Translations under genes and position numbers: made by a program | Assembly (NCBI GenBank): GCA_964453335.1 | Contig: CAYVOK010000002.1 | Coordinates: forward strand, 1 to 64,000 | Origin: VGBO01 sp964453335 | GTDB lineage: Bacteria > Actinomycetota > Acidimicrobiia > Acidimicrobiales > CAIXPF01 | DNA: 64,000 bases | Reading direction: 5' to 3' | Shown here: one piece after another, positions 50,813-59,546 of the stretch | Position numbering within the stretch: the first letter of the stretch is position 1 | Layout of the letters: each line of letters begins with the position of its first letter | The notes under the pieces: generated by a model | Seen by the model: only the letters and a program-made list of their open reading frames with translations | What the model was told of the DNA's origin: nothing | Database searches by the model: none

Positions 50813-51454
50813 TCACGCGTTGACGGCGGGGTGTGCGACCGGGTCGGTGCGATCCGGAGCCACCCCGTCGATCCAGGCGCGCAGCAGGTCCGGCGCCCGC
50901 GACGCCCACTCCTCGGCGACCATCGCGAACTGCAGGTGGTCCTCCCAGGTGCCGGCGATCTCGAGGTAGCCGACGGCGGTGCCCTCGCAACGCACGCCGA
51001 CCTTCTCGACCACCCGCCGGCTCGCGTGGTTGCGCGGCACGATCGCCACGAGGACCCGGTGCAACCCGAGTTCCTCGAAGGCGAACCGCAACGCGACCAC
51101 CAGCGCCTCGGGGCACAGTCCGCAACCGGCGAACCGGTGGTCGACCCAGTACCCGATCGACGCCGACTGGAACGGGCCGCGCTGCACGGCGGACACGTTC
51201 ATCTCCCCGCAGAACGCGTCGTCGACGAAGATGCCGAACCCGTACCCGGTGCCGAGCTGCCGCTCACGCTGGCGGGCTGAGCACCGGGCGACGAACGCGT
51301 CGTAGCTGCGTGCCGGATCGGGCTGACCGGGCAGCCGCCGGGGTTCCCAGCGGGTCAGCCACTCGACGTTCGCCGTGCGGGACTCGGCGTAGGCGCCGAA
51401 GTCGGCGGGGCCCAACGGCCGCAACACCACCCGACGCCCCCGCAACACCGCCAC
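50813..51454 (-). CDS. GNAT acetyltransferase (RimJ/RimL type)
   Basis: 213 residues: RVVLRPLGPADFGAYAESRT, FVDDAFCGEMNVSAVQRGPF, IGYWVDHRFAGCGLCPEALV (acetyl-CoA loop; Gly-Cys-Gly variant of RGxG) and HRVLVAIVPRNHASRRVVEK. Resembles ribosomal-protein alanine N-acetyltransferases. GTG start with TACGAT 6 bases upstream. Convergent with the enoyl-CoA hydratase; the stops abut without gap. Confidence 0.86.
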   Translation of the reverse strand: MAVLRGRRVVLRPLGPADFGAYAESRTANVEWLTRWEPRRLPGQPDPARSYDAFVARCSARQRERQLGTGYGFGIFVDDAFCGEMNVSAVQRGPFQSASIGYWVDHRFAGCGLCPEALVVALRFAFEELGLHRVLVAIVPRNHASRRVVEKVGVRCEGTAVGYLEIAGTWEDHLQFAMVAEEWASRAPDLLRAWIDGVAPDRTDPVAHPAVNA

Positions 51455-51495
51455 CCGGGCATCGTACCGGTGGGAGCACCCGGCGGGCGGGACGA

Positions 51496-52425
51496 TCAGC
51501 GCAGGTCGGCGACGATGCCGTCGAGCAGGTCGCGGCTGGTCACGACCACCGCATCGAGACCGAGGAACCGGTAGGTGGCGACCACAGCGGTCGCCCCACC
51601 GAGGATGTGCACCGCCCGGTCGGGGGGCAGGCCCGGGTTGTGCACCCGGTCGACGAGCGGTTCGGTGACGAGGGTGCGGAACACGTCCTCGGCGGCGGCC
51701 CGTGTGAGCGCGAAGCCGTGGACCGCGTCGTCGTCGTAGGGCTCGAGACCCAACTCGACCGCGGCCATCGTCGTGAACGTGCCGCCGAGTCCGACGACCC
51801 GGTCGGCCGAGGCCACCTCGGGCAACCCGCGGACGAGGTCGTCGAGGTGCGCCTCGACGATCGACAGCGCGGCGACGAGATCCTCGGGCGGCGGCGGGTC
51901 ACCCTGCAGGAACCGCTCGGTGAGGCCGACCGCGCCGACCGGCAGCGACCAGGTTGCAGGCGGCGCACCCGCACCGCCGACCGCCACGTCGATCGACCCG
52001 CCGCCGAGGTCGACGGTGGCCGTCGTCCCTGCGATCGGGGGCAACGCGGTGAGCGCCCCGCGATGCGACAGCGCCGCCTCGGTCGGCCCGTCGACGACCT
52101 CGACCGGCGCACCCAGTGCCGCACCGGCGTTCGCGAGGAACGACGCAACGTCGTCCGGTGCCGCACCCCGCAACGCTGCGGTGCCGACGGCGCGGATACG
52201 GGCGACGCCGTGTTCGTCGCACTGCGCGCGGAACGACCGGAGCGCGTCGAGGGTCGCGACGACACCGTCGGCGGCGAGCCGACCCGACGACGCCACCCCG
52301 GCACCGAGACCGCACACGACCGTCGACCGGACGAGCGTCCGACCCGACGCGTCGGACACGAGCAGGCGTGCCGACGCCGTCCCGACGTCGACCGCTGCGA
52401 CGACCTGCCCGTCGGTACCGCTCAC
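51496..52425 (-). CDS. ppx: Exopolyphosphatase / guanosine pentaphosphatase family
   Basis: 309 residues of the ASKHA fold: AAVDVGTASARLLVSDASGR, VGTAALRGAAPDDVASFLAN, VDLGGGSIDVAVGG and VVGLGGTFTTMAAVELGL. Short single-module Ppx typical of actinobacteria, acting on polyphosphate or pppGpp. GTG overlaps the DUF501 stop (GTGA), as in the conserved ftsB-DUF501-ppx arrangement. Confidence 0.9.
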   Translation of the reverse strand: MSGTDGQVVAAVDVGTASARLLVSDASGRTLVRSTVVCGLGAGVASSGRLAADGVVATLDALRSFRAQCDEHGVARIRAVGTAALRGAAPDDVASFLANAGAALGAPVEVVDGPTEAALSHRGALTALPPIAGTTATVDLGGGSIDVAVGGAGAPPATWSLPVGAVGLTERFLQGDPPPPEDLVAALSIVEAHLDDLVRGLPEVASADRVVGLGGTFTTMAAVELGLEPYDDDAVHGFALTRAAAEDVFRTLVTEPLVDRVHNPGLPPDRAVHILGGATAVVATYRFLGLDAVVVTSRDLLDGIVADLR

Positions 52426-52922
52426 GGCCGACCACCCCCGGGTGCGTGCCCACCGCGCCGGTAGCCGTCGATGCGATCGTGCACCCAGGCGCCGACCGGG
52501 TCGTCACCGCCGGCGAGGAACCAGGCGTAGTGGGCGTGCAGGCACTTCACCCCGGTACGCGTCCCTCCGACACCGCCGTAGGGGCGCGGGCCGACGTGGC
52601 CGGCAGGGATCGCCGCATCGCGCTCGGCGGCGTACCGATCGTGTGCCGCGGTGAGCGCGGCCGCGTCGACGACGGCCTCGACCTCGTCCACCGCACCGGT
52701 CGCCTCGAGACGACCGACGGCGGCGCGCAGCGTCGGATCGACCAACCAGAACCGGGTCGGCATCGGTGTTCCGTCGGCGAGCAACGGATCGTTCCGGATC
52801 ACCATCGGCGCACCGGCGCCGTCGCGCACGACGACCGCGAACCGGCCCTGGGGGGCGCGGCCCAGCAGCGCGGCGACCGCCTCGACGTCCGCCTGCTGCG
52901 GCGGGCCATCCCCCGCCGACAC
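52422..52922 (-). CDS. DUF501 protein
   Basis: 166 residues. VAALLGRAPQGRFAVVVRDG, PMVIRNDPLLADGTPMPTRF, WLVDPTLRAAVGRLEATGAV and GVGGTRTGVKCLHAHYAWFL with DPVGAWVHDRI are DUF501 hallmarks; Cys and two His in KCLHAHYA may bind metal. Usually encoded between ftsB and ppx. Here ftsB lies 7.7 kb upstream because the molybdoenzyme cluster intervenes. GTG start, two bases after the coxG-like stop. Confidence 0.9.
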   Translation of the reverse strand: MSAGDGPPQQADVEAVAALLGRAPQGRFAVVVRDGAGAPMVIRNDPLLADGTPMPTRFWLVDPTLRAAVGRLEATGAVDEVEAVVDAAALTAAHDRYAAERDAAIPAGHVGPRPYGGVGGTRTGVKCLHAHYAWFLAGGDDPVGAWVHDRIDGYRRGGHAPGGGRP

Positions 52923-52924
52923 CG

Positions 52925-53572
52925 TCAGCTCAGCACCCGCCAGAGGACGATCACCGCAGCGATGACCGCCGCCACCGGGGCGAGGCGCTTCAGCAACGGC
53001 GTGCCCGTCGCGGACAGCAGGTTCACGGCCTCGACCGGCTCGGTCTGCTCGATCTTCCGGGGACCGGCGGCCGGCGCCTCGGCCGGCGCATCCGCCGCCG
53101 GCGCGGCCGCAGCCGGCTCGGGCGACGGCTGCGACAGCACCTTCGCCTCGAGGTTCGTGACGAACTGGCCGAGCAGCTTCTCGCTGACGTCCGCCATCAC
53201 CCCACGCCCGAACTGGGCGACCTTGCCGGTGACGGTCAGATCGGTCGACACGACCACCTTCGTGCGGCCGCCGAGGTCCGTGAGCTGCGCGGTGATCATC
53301 GCCGCGGCGTTGCCCTGGCCGCGCGAGTCACGCCCCTCGGCCTTGAGCACCGCACGGAACGCGGTGTCGTCCTTCTCGACGAAGGTCGCCTTGCCCTTGT
53401 ACTGGGCGGTGATCGGACCGACCTTCACCTTCACCGAACCACGGAACTCGTCGCCCTCGATCTCCTCGAGTGCAGCGCCGGGAAGGCAGGGGGCGATGCG
53501 CTCCACATCGGTGAGCACGGCCCACGCCTCGGCAACAGGGCGATCGACCTCGAACTCGTTGTTCAGCTCCAT
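52925..53572 (-). CDS. CoxG-like SRPBCC protein with C-terminal membrane anchor
   Basis: 215 residues. The first 150 form the CoxG fold (ELNNEFEVDRPVAEAWAVLT, VERIAPCLPGAALEEIEGDE, GRGVMADVSEKLLGQFVTNL), then an Ala/Pro-rich linker and a C-terminal hydrophobic segment (PLLKRLAPVAAVIAAVIVLW). CoxG is known to tether carbon monoxide dehydrogenase to the membrane for electron transfer. Overlaps the mobA-like gene by 10 bases. Confidence 0.88.
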   Translation of the reverse strand: MELNNEFEVDRPVAEAWAVLTDVERIAPCLPGAALEEIEGDEFRGSVKVKVGPITAQYKGKATFVEKDDTAFRAVLKAEGRDSRGQGNAAAMITAQLTDLGGRTKVVVSTDLTVTGKVAQFGRGVMADVSEKLLGQFVTNLEAKVLSQPSPEPAAAAPAADAPAEAPAAGPRKIEQTEPVEAVNLLSATGTPLLKRLAPVAAVIAAVIVLWRVLS

Positions 53573-54150
53573 GGGGGCCCTCCGGGGGGTGGCGTGGCCG
53601 ACCGCAGGTCGTCGGACGTGTCGATGTCGGCCGGATCTCCGCTGCAGGGTACTTCCGTCACGAGTTCCGGACGTAGGCGGATGAGCGACCGTGCACCCTC
53701 GTCGCCCTCGGTGGGCAGCAGCGGCCAGACGGCAGCCGCGAGCCGCACCGGATTGCGGCGACGACCGTCGTAGGTCGCGACCGCGACCGGGGTCGCGGCC
53801 GCCAGGCCGACCGCCCGCCAGGCGTCCGCCGACACGAACGGCTGGTCCCCGAGCCCGACCACGACCGCGTCGTGCCCCGCCGCCGCGGCCGCTGCGACCC
53901 CGGCCCGCACGCTCGACGCCTGCCCCTCCGCCCAGCGCGGGTTGTGCACCACCCGCACGCCCTCGGGCACGAGATCGTCGACCGCCACCGCGCCGGTGAC
54001 GACGACCACCTCGTCGAGGCCCGCACCGAGCGCGGCGTCGATCGCCCAGGACAGCACCGCCCGACCACCGAGCAGGGCCCGCAACTTGTGCGCCGGACCG
54101 TCGAAGCGCGATCCGGCCCCGGCCGCGAGCACCACCGCCGCGGTCGTCAC
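53563..54150 (-). CDS. MobA/MocA-like molybdenum cofactor nucleotidyltransferase
   Basis: 195 residues. AAVVLAAGAGSRFDGPAHKL is the nucleotide-binding LAAGxGxR motif; GLGDQPFVSADAWRAV and the NPVRLAAAVWPLLPTEGDEG block match MocA (CTP:molybdopterin cytidylyltransferase), needed to make the Mo-MCD cofactor of xanthine-oxidase-type enzymes. GTG start. Lies between coxG and xdhC genes, consistent with that role. Confidence 0.85.
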   Translation of the reverse strand: MTTAAVVLAAGAGSRFDGPAHKLRALLGGRAVLSWAIDAALGAGLDEVVVVTGAVAVDDLVPEGVRVVHNPRWAEGQASSVRAGVAAAAAAGHDAVVVGLGDQPFVSADAWRAVGLAAATPVAVATYDGRRRNPVRLAAAVWPLLPTEGDEGARSLIRLRPELVTEVPCSGDPADIDTSDDLRSATPPPGGPPWS

Positions 54151-54163
54151 CCCGACCGGCCCC

Positions 54164-55345
54164 TCAGTAGGACCGCGGGAGACCGAGCACGTGCTCGGAC
54201 ACGAAGTTCAGGATCATCTCCTGGCTGATCGGCGCGATCCGCATGAGGCGAGCCTCACGCCAGTAGCGCTCGACGTGGTACTCCTTCGCGTAGCCCATGC
54301 CGCCGAGCGTCTGCATCGCCTGGTCGGCGGCCTGGAACCCGGCGTCGGCGCACAACCACTTCGAGATGTTCGCCGCCTCGCCGACCTGGGTCGACGGGAA
54401 GTCGTTGTCGATCATCCAGGTGGCCTGGCGCAGCACGAGTTCCGCCGCCTTCAACCGGTTGTACGCCTCGGCGAGCGGGAAGGCGATGCCCTGGTTCTGG
54501 CCGATCGGCCGACCGAACACGACCCGCTCCTTCGCGTACGCCGTCGCCCTCGCGAGCGCCGCGTACCCGCAACCGAGCGCCTCCGCCGCGACCATCACCC
54601 GCTCGGGGTTCAGGCCGTCGAGGATGTAGGTGAACCCCATGCCCTCGTCCCCGATGCGGTCGCCGACCTCGACCCGCAGGTCGTCGTAGACGACCTCGCA
54701 GCTCACCACGGCGTTGCGCCCCGCCTTCGGGATCGGCGTGATCGTCACCTCCGGCTTCTGCAGTTCGGCGAGGAACAGCGTCATGCCCTCGGTCCGCCGC
54801 TTCACGTCCTCCCGCGGGGTGGTGCGCGTGAGCAGCAGCACCCGGTCGCAGTAGGGGGCCTTCGTCGTCCAGACCTTGCGACCGCGCACGATGTAGTGCG
54901 AACCGTCCTCGGCGAGACGGGCACGCGTCGTGATCGAGGTGGTGTCGGTGCCCGCATCGGGTTCGGTGACACCGAACGCCACGTGCAGCGTGCCCTCCGC
55001 CACGGCGGGGAGGTACTTCCGCTTCTGCTCCTCCGACCCGTACCGCACGACGGGGTTCATGCCGAAGATCGACAGGTGGATCGCCGAGCAGCCGTTCATG
55101 CCGGCACCCGACTTCGCGACCTCCTCGAGCACGATCGTGGCCTCGGTGATCCCCTGACCGCCGCCGCCGTACTCCTCGGGGATGCAGATGCCGACCCAGC
55201 CCCCCTCGGCCATGGCCTTGTAGAACTCCCACGGGAACTCGTGGTTCTCGTCCTTGTCGGCCCAGTAGGTGTCGGGGAAGTCGGCGCAGATCCTGCGCAC
55301 TCCCTCACGGATCGCCTCGTGATCGGGATTCCGTTCGAAGTTCAC
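54164..55345 (-). CDS. Acyl-CoA dehydrogenase
   Basis: 393 residues; NFERNPDHEAIREGVRRICA, VTEPDAGTDTTSITTRARLA, GRKVWTTKAPYCDRVLLLTR and QTLGGMGYAKEYHVERYWRE are typical. The GTG at 55345 has GGGGGAG about 8 bases upstream, so this gene has a Shine-Dalgarno start. Embedded in the molybdoenzyme maturation cluster on the same strand; it may oxidise an acyl-CoA that the unknown hydroxylase acts on (inference). Confidence 0.92.
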   Translation of the reverse strand: MNFERNPDHEAIREGVRRICADFPDTYWADKDENHEFPWEFYKAMAEGGWVGICIPEEYGGGGQGITEATIVLEEVAKSGAGMNGCSAIHLSIFGMNPVVRYGSEEQKRKYLPAVAEGTLHVAFGVTEPDAGTDTTSITTRARLAEDGSHYIVRGRKVWTTKAPYCDRVLLLTRTTPREDVKRRTEGMTLFLAELQKPEVTITPIPKAGRNAVVSCEVVYDDLRVEVGDRIGDEGMGFTYILDGLNPERVMVAAEALGCGYAALARATAYAKERVVFGRPIGQNQGIAFPLAEAYNRLKAAELVLRQATWMIDNDFPSTQVGEAANISKWLCADAGFQAADQAMQTLGGMGYAKEYHVERYWREARLMRIAPISQEMILNFVSEHVLGLPRSY

Positions 55346-55436
55346 GTCGCCACTCCCCCTGCGGTCCGGCCCGGTTCCGAGCACGGACGCTAGCGGTCGA
55401 CGCCCGTGCAGGTGGAAGCGGGAACGACGCCGTTCC

Positions 55437-56228
55437 TCAGTGGATCGACCCGGCCGAGTCCCGCAGGTTCGGGGCCCGACGGCCGGTGCGCGCGGCGATG
55501 ATCTCGGCGCAGATCGACACCGCCGTCTCCTCCGGAGTGCGCGCCCCGATGTCGAGACCGATCGGCGACATGACCCGGTCCAGTTCGGCGTCGGTGACAC
55601 CCTCGGCCCGCAGTCGGGCGGTGCGGTCGTCATGGGTGCGCCTCGACCCCATCGCCCCGAGATAACCGACGTCGGTGCGCAGCGCGGCGATCACCGCCGG
55701 CACGTCGAACTTCGGGTCGTGGGTCAGCACGCAGACCGCGTCGCGGGGGCCGAGGGTCGGACCGACCTGCTCGAGGAGTCGGTGCGGCCAGTCGACCACC
55801 ACCTCGTCGGCCATCGGGAACCGGGCGGTCGTCGCGAAGACCGGGCGGGCGTCGCACACCGTCACCCGGTACCCGAGCACCTTCGCCACCTTCGCGAGAC
55901 CGGCGGTGAAATCGACCGCGCCGAAGATCAACATGCGCGGCGGCGGGGCGAAGCTCTCGACGAACACGGCGACGGTGTCCTCACGCGCCTGCCCCTCGGC
56001 GCCGTAATGGCGCACCAGCGTGCGCCCTGCGGTCAGCTCGCCGAGGGTGTCCCGGGCGACGACACGGTCGAGATCCGGGTGGCCGAGCGACCCGAGGGTG
56101 TCCTCCCCGGGTCGCACGAGCAGCTTCGCGCCGACGCTCGGGCCCTCGATCACCGTCGCGAGCGCGACCGGGCGCTCGGCGCGGATCGCCCCCTCGAGCA
56201 ACTCGTACAGCGATGCCACGCCGCTCAC
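55437..56228 (-). CDS. XdhC/CoxF-family molybdoenzyme maturation protein, full length
   Basis: 263 residues. N-terminal XdhC_CoxI domain (VALATVIEGPSVGAKLLVRP) and C-terminal Rossmann domain (RMLIFGAVDFTAGLAKVAKV, CVLTHDPKFDVPAVIAALRT, YLGAMGSRRTHDDRTARLRA). XdhC binds Mo cofactor and helps its sulfuration and insertion into xanthine-oxidase-family enzymes. GTG at 56228 overlaps the stop of the preceding short XdhC gene (GTGA); a GTG three codons later is possible. Confidence 0.9.
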   Translation of the reverse strand: MSGVASLYELLEGAIRAERPVALATVIEGPSVGAKLLVRPGEDTLGSLGHPDLDRVVARDTLGELTAGRTLVRHYGAEGQAREDTVAVFVESFAPPPRMLIFGAVDFTAGLAKVAKVLGYRVTVCDARPVFATTARFPMADEVVVDWPHRLLEQVGPTLGPRDAVCVLTHDPKFDVPAVIAALRTDVGYLGAMGSRRTHDDRTARLRAEGVTDAELDRVMSPIGLDIGARTPEETAVSICAEIIAARTGRRAPNLRDSAGSIH

Positions 56229-56539
56229 CAGTCGAGCGGCTCGACGAACAGGTGGATCGTCCCGCCGCACGTCAGGCCGACGGCGAACGCCTCGTCGTCG
56301 GAGAAGCCGTAGGTGACCCGGCGGCGCTCGCCGGTGGCGAGCACGTCGAGCGCCTCGGTGACCACCGCACCCTCGACACAGCCGCCCGACACGGAACCGG
56401 CGACCTCGCCGTCCTCGTTCACCGCCATCGCGGACCCGGGCAGGCGGGGACCGGAACCGGACACGTCGATCACCCGGGCGACCGCCACCCGGCGTCCCGC
56501 CGCCCGCCACCGGTCGATGTCGTCGAGGATCTCGCGCAC
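56225..56539 (-). CDS. XdhC_CoxI single-domain protein
   Basis: 104 residues covering only the XdhC_CoxI domain: ILDDIDRWRAAGRRVAVARV, GSVSGGCVEGAVVTEALDVL and GLTCGGTIHLFVEPL. The SGGCVEG and CGGT glycine-cysteine motifs are intact. It pairs with the full-length XdhC directly downstream, a common two-gene arrangement in cox clusters. GTG start with CAAGAT 6 bases upstream, a weak leaderless -10. Confidence 0.88.
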   Translation of the reverse strand: MREILDDIDRWRAAGRRVAVARVIDVSGSGPRLPGSAMAVNEDGEVAGSVSGGCVEGAVVTEALDVLATGERRRVTYGFSDDEAFAVGLTCGGTIHLFVEPLDW

Positions 56540-56559
56540 CCGACCATCTTGCCCGGTCG

Positions 56560-57705
56560 TCAGACCCGAGCCGACACCACGCGGGCGAGTTCCTCCAGCG
56601 AGGCGAGCGAATGCCCCTCGATGAACGCGTCGACGTGCGGCAGCGCGGCCGCCATGCCACGCGCCAGCGGGGCGTACCCCTCCGACGCCTTCAGCGGGTT
56701 CACCCACACCACGCGGTACGCGACCCGGTGCAGGCGCGCCATCTGCGCACCGAGCAGCTCGGGTGACCCGCGGTCCCAACCGTCGGAGAGGATCACGACC
56801 ACGGCACCGCGTGCCATCCCCCGCACACCCCAGGTGTCGTTGAACGCGCCGATGGTCTCCCCGAGCCGGGTCCCGCCCGAGAAGTCGACGACGGCGTCGG
56901 CGGCGCGGGACAGCGCCGCGTCGGGGTCACGTGACTGCAGCTCGCGGGTGAGGCGGGTCAACCGGGTGCCGAGCGCGAACGCCTCGACCTTGGTCCGACC
57001 GACGATCGCCGCGTGCACGAACCGCAGCAGCGCCCGGGAGTACGCCTCCATCGAACCGCTCACGTCCAGGAGCAGGACGAGCCTGCGGTGACGTTCACCG
57101 TGGGTCCGGTGCACCCGACGGATCGGCTCCCCGCCAGACCGCAGCGCGTGCCGCACCGTCCGCCGGAGGTCGAGCGGATCGCCCGAGCGGTGCGCCGGCC
57201 GCCAACGGCGCGACGACCGCGTCGCACCCGACAGCCGCAGCTCGGCCATCAACCGACGGGCCTCGTCGAGCTCGGCGGCGCTGCAGCGGGCGAAGTCCTT
57301 GTGCCGGAGCGTCTCCGTCGCGGAGAACCGCACCTGCAGCAGCGGACCGTCGAACGGTTCGGCGTCGTCACCCTCGTCGTCGCCGTCGTCGTCGGCCGTG
57401 TCGTCCTCGTCGTCGAACGCGATCGCGATCTCGACGGTCTCCTCCTCGACCACCACCGGCGCCGGCGCATCGGGGGACCAGAACGCACTGAACACCTCGT
57501 CGTAGCGGCCGATGTCCTCCGGACGTTGCACGAGCGTCGCCCGGCCCGCCCAGTAGGTCGCCGAACGGGTCACGATCCCGACCTCACCGAGGGCCCGCAG
57601 ATAGGTGATCGCACTGCCGACCGGGATCCGCAGACCCGCAGCCCGCAACGACCGGACGAACGCGACCGCAACGCGGTCGAGCGCCGGTGCGACCTCAGCG
57701 GCCAC
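56560..57705 (-). CDS. CoxE-like VWA-domain protein
   Basis: 381 residues. The MIDAS motif of the von Willebrand A domain is LLLDVSGSMEAYSRALLRFV (DxSGS), with the later FSGGTRLGETI and VVILSDGWDRGSPELL. The middle region is strongly acidic (EIAIAFDDEDDTADDDGDDE). CoxE works with the MoxR-type ATPase CoxD to activate the Cu/Mo or Mo centre. GTG 57705 chosen; TTG 57720 would add five residues. Overlaps the moxR gene by 11 bases. Confidence 0.88.
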   Translation of the reverse strand: MAAEVAPALDRVAVAFVRSLRAAGLRIPVGSAITYLRALGEVGIVTRSATYWAGRATLVQRPEDIGRYDEVFSAFWSPDAPAPVVVEEETVEIAIAFDDEDDTADDDGDDEGDDAEPFDGPLLQVRFSATETLRHKDFARCSAAELDEARRLMAELRLSGATRSSRRWRPAHRSGDPLDLRRTVRHALRSGGEPIRRVHRTHGERHRRLVLLLDVSGSMEAYSRALLRFVHAAIVGRTKVEAFALGTRLTRLTRELQSRDPDAALSRAADAVVDFSGGTRLGETIGAFNDTWGVRGMARGAVVVILSDGWDRGSPELLGAQMARLHRVAYRVVWVNPLKASEGYAPLARGMAAALPHVDAFIEGHSLASLEELARVVSARV

Positions 57706-58621
57706 GCTGCAGCGCTTCAACGACGAGCGCCTCGACCCCCGACGACCGCACCCGCTCCTGGTCCTCGCGGTACTTGAGGACCGTGCCGAGCGTCGCCTCC
57801 ACCGTGCGGGCGTCGAGCGCAGCCGCGCCGAGGAGCGTGAGCGCCTGCGCCCAGTCGAGCGTCTCCGCGATGCCCGGCGGCTTGTAGAGCCCCATCGCCC
57901 GCATCGCCTCGGTGGCAGCAGCGACCTGCCGGGCGAGGACGTCGGGGACCTCGGGCGCCTTCAGACCGACGATCCGCACCTCCCGCTCGAAGTCCGGATG
58001 GTCGACCCAGTGGTAGAGGCACCGACGCTTGAGCGCGTCGTGCACGTCGCGCGTGCGGTTCGAGGTGACCACGCACACCGGCGGCACCGCTGCCGTGAAC
58101 GTGCCGAGCTCGGGGACCGTCACCGAGTAGTCCGACAGGATCTCGAGGAGGAATGCCTCGAACTCGTCGTCGGCCCGGTCGACCTCGTCGACGAGGAGCA
58201 CCGGCGGCGGACCGTCGCCGTGGTCGACCGCGGCGAGCAGCGGGCGCCGCACGAGGAACCGTGGCGAGTACAGCTCGTGCTCGAGCGCGGCCTCGTCGGT
58301 CCCCGACGTCCGACCGACCGCCTCCGCCGTCCGCAGGTGCAGCAACTGGCGGGCGTAGTCCCACTCGTAGACCGCCTGCGCGGCGTCGATGCCCTCGTAG
58401 CACTGCAGCCGGATCAGCGGGCCGCCCGTCCATCGGGCGAGGGTCTTCGCGATCTCGGTCTTGCCGACCCCCGCCTCGCCCTCGAGCAGCAATGGCCGAC
58501 GGAGCCGCAGCGCGAGGAACACCGCGGTGGCGAGCCCCTCGTCCGCCAGGTACCCGTTCGCCTCGAGACCGGCGACCACGTCGTCGACGGAGGTCACCAC
58601 GGGCGCATCGGAGGACGTCAC
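57695..58621 (-). CDS. MoxR-family AAA+ ATPase (CoxD-like)
   Basis: 308 residues. Walker A LLLEGEAGVGKTEIAKTLAR, Walker B VLLVDEVDRADDEFEAFLLE, sensor region VCVVTSNRTRDVHDALKRRC. MoxR/CoxD ATPases unfold or remodel a molybdoenzyme so that its active site can be completed. The GTG at 58621 has TAACCT 7 bases upstream, giving it its own leaderless promoter apart from coxS-coxM. Longer in-frame extension upstream is not real. Confidence 0.92.
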   Translation of the reverse strand: MTSSDAPVVTSVDDVVAGLEANGYLADEGLATAVFLALRLRRPLLLEGEAGVGKTEIAKTLARWTGGPLIRLQCYEGIDAAQAVYEWDYARQLLHLRTAEAVGRTSGTDEAALEHELYSPRFLVRRPLLAAVDHGDGPPPVLLVDEVDRADDEFEAFLLEILSDYSVTVPELGTFTAAVPPVCVVTSNRTRDVHDALKRRCLYHWVDHPDFEREVRIVGLKAPEVPDVLARQVAAATEAMRAMGLYKPPGIAETLDWAQALTLLGAAALDARTVEATLGTVLKYREDQERVRSSGVEALVVEALQRGR

Positions 58622-58675
58622 GGCGAGCAGGTTAGAAGACCCCGCAGCCTTCGGCGGCACCGACCCCGGACGCGC

Positions 58676-58701
58676 CACGGGGCCGCCGTGGCGGCCCCGT
58701 G
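58676..58701 (-). terminator. Perfect 26-base inverted repeat between coxM and moxR
   Basis: CACGGGGCCGCC and GGCGGCCCCGTG are perfect 12-base arms around two bases. It starts 21 bases after the coxM stop in the transcribed direction. No U-run follows, so it would be a U-less hairpin terminator or a 3'-end stabilising structure. Confidence 0.5.
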
Positions 58702-58721
58702 CACGAACTGTGGACGTCGGC

Positions 58722-59546
58722 TCAGGCGCCGGCGGCCTCGAGCGCCCGGCGCACCAGCACCCGGGCGAGGTGACGGCGGTACTCGGCCGACGCGTTGAGG
58801 TCGGCGCTCGGCTCCGTGCCCTGGTCGGCGAGCTGTGCCGCATCGGCGATCGACGCACCACCGGCGAGCGCCTGCTCGACCGCCGTCGCACGCAACGGCG
58901 TCGAGCCCATGTTCACGAGCGCGATGCCGGTGCCCGACGCGGAGCGGGTCACCGCACAACCGACGATCGCCCAGTCCTGGGCACGCCGGTTGAACTTCTG
59001 GAACCCGAACCCCGAACCGGGCGACTTCGGCACCCGGATCTCGGTGAGCAGCTCGTCGGGCTGCAGCGCCGACTCGAGGAAGCCCGTGAAGAACTGGGCG
59101 GCGGGGATCGCCCGCTCACCGTTCGGACCCTTCGCCACGAACGTGGCGTCGAGCGCGAGCAGCGTCGCCGGCAGGTCGGACGCCGGATCGGCGTGGGCGA
59201 CCGAGCCGCCGATCGTGCCGCGGTGCCGCACCTGGTTGTCGCCGACCTCGGCGGCCGCAGCGGCGAGCAGCGGCTGCTGCGCCCGCAGCAGGTCGCTGAT
59301 CTCGACGTCACGGTGGCGGGTCAGCGCACCGATGGCGACGTGATCGCCGGCGTCACGCACGTAGGAGAGATCGGTCAGACGACCGACGTCGATCAGCACC
59401 GACGGTGCGGCGAGCCGCAGCTTCATCAGCGGGAGCAGCGAGTGTCCGCCCGCGAGCAGCTTCGCCTCGTCGCCGTACTCGGCGAGCAGCGAGATCGCCT
59501 CGTCGGCCGATGACGCACGCTTGTAGTCGAACGCGACGGGGATCAC
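58722..59546 (-). CDS. CO-dehydrogenase/xanthine-dehydrogenase FAD subunit (CoxM-like)
   Basis: 274 residues. FAD-binding motif LLAGGHSLLPLMKLRLAAPS and RHRGTIGGSVAHADPASDLP are characteristic of CoxM/CutM. It passes electrons from the Fe-S subunit to FAD and quinone. GTG overlaps the coxS stop (GTGA). The usual third gene, the large Mo-binding subunit, does not follow; a hairpin does. Confidence 0.93.
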   Translation of the reverse strand: MIPVAFDYKRASSADEAISLLAEYGDEAKLLAGGHSLLPLMKLRLAAPSVLIDVGRLTDLSYVRDAGDHVAIGALTRHRDVEISDLLRAQQPLLAAAAAEVGDNQVRHRGTIGGSVAHADPASDLPATLLALDATFVAKGPNGERAIPAAQFFTGFLESALQPDELLTEIRVPKSPGSGFGFQKFNRRAQDWAIVGCAVTRSASGTGIALVNMGSTPLRATAVEQALAGGASIADAAQLADQGTEPSADLNASAEYRRHLARVLVRRALEAAGA

